Positions 42,211-42,215 of a DNA stretch of 42,215 nucleotides are shown piece after piece. Every line of letters starts with the position of its first letter. Position 1 is the first letter of the stretch. The stretch is from contig JACVGT010000004.1 in the NCBI GenBank assembly GCA_018992685.1, positions 1 through 42,215 on the forward strand, written 5' to 3'. The notes below the pieces were generated by a model. The model did no database searches and was not told the DNA's origin. It saw nothing but the letters and a program-made list of their open reading frames with translations. Source of the stretch: Theionarchaea archaeon (lineage in GTDB: Archaea > Methanobacteriota_B > Thermococci > Methanofastidiosales > SZ-28-30). A program made the position numbers and the translations under genes.

Positions 42211-42215
42211 AAATC

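Noticed and set aside
1..42215. CRISPR arrays, rRNA, tRNA genes, transposases and integrases
   Set aside because: None could be recognised on reading; the only repeats found are the short ones and the 116-base pair listed.

Overview
The window looks like part of an archaeal chromosome. Support comes from an MptA-type GTP cyclohydrolase beside queD, queE and queC (preQ0 and archaeosine supply), a roadblock/LC7 gene, TATA boxes about 25 bases before start codons (several genes appear leaderless), T-rich terminators, and Shine-Dalgarno sites on internal operon genes. A euryarchaeal or Thermoplasmatota-like lineage is plausible, but there is no rRNA or tRNA gene here to settle it.

Layout. 0.4-1.4 kb: a roadblock/V4R signalling pair. 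1.7-4.2 kb: the queD-queE-mptA-queC operon. 4.2-6.1 kb (minus strand): a carboxyltransferase and a separate biotin carrier protein. 6.5-12 kb: an AlkD-like DNA repair protein, a second V4R protein, a 750-base non-coding stretch with promoters and short repeats, an M20 deacylase, a YcxB-like membrane protein and an MFS transporter. 12-13.4 kb: an exported TPR protein.

13.9-23.3 kb is RiPP cluster 1. A 64-residue precursor has a six-cysteine C-terminal core. It is followed by three tandem, overlapping radical SAM/SPASM paralogues, a fusion of two PqqD-like domains with a radical SAM/SPASM enzyme, a tandem GNAT (opposite strand) and a B12-type radical SAM enzyme. The 3' end of the TPR gene is repeated just past this cluster as a broken gene remnant, so the cluster lies between two 116-base direct repeats.

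23.6-27.7 kb: a PAS histidine kinase, a receiver protein and a four-helix membrane protein form an operon, followed by a leaderless GNAT gene.

29.2-37.3 kb is RiPP cluster 2. A 28-residue PqqA-like precursor, missed by ordinary ORF length cut-offs, has a strong promoter and a hairpin at its predicted 5' end. It is followed by a SPASM enzyme, a stand-alone PqqD-like recognition protein, two paralogous B12-binding radical SAM enzymes, an M50-like membrane protease and an MFS exporter, tightly packed. A third paralogous B12 radical SAM enzyme converges on this operon from the other strand.

37.8-39.4 kb: an exported, membrane-anchored subtilase with an inverted repeat in its promoter. 39.5-42.2 kb (minus strand): a GlcD/GlcF-like FAD plus Fe-S oxidoreductase pair.

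The main discovery candidates are the two adjacent RiPP systems. They appear to make different peptides: a Cys-rich, probably thioether-bridged one and a very short one that may be C-methylated. Each cluster's chemistry is inferred from enzyme families, not shown.
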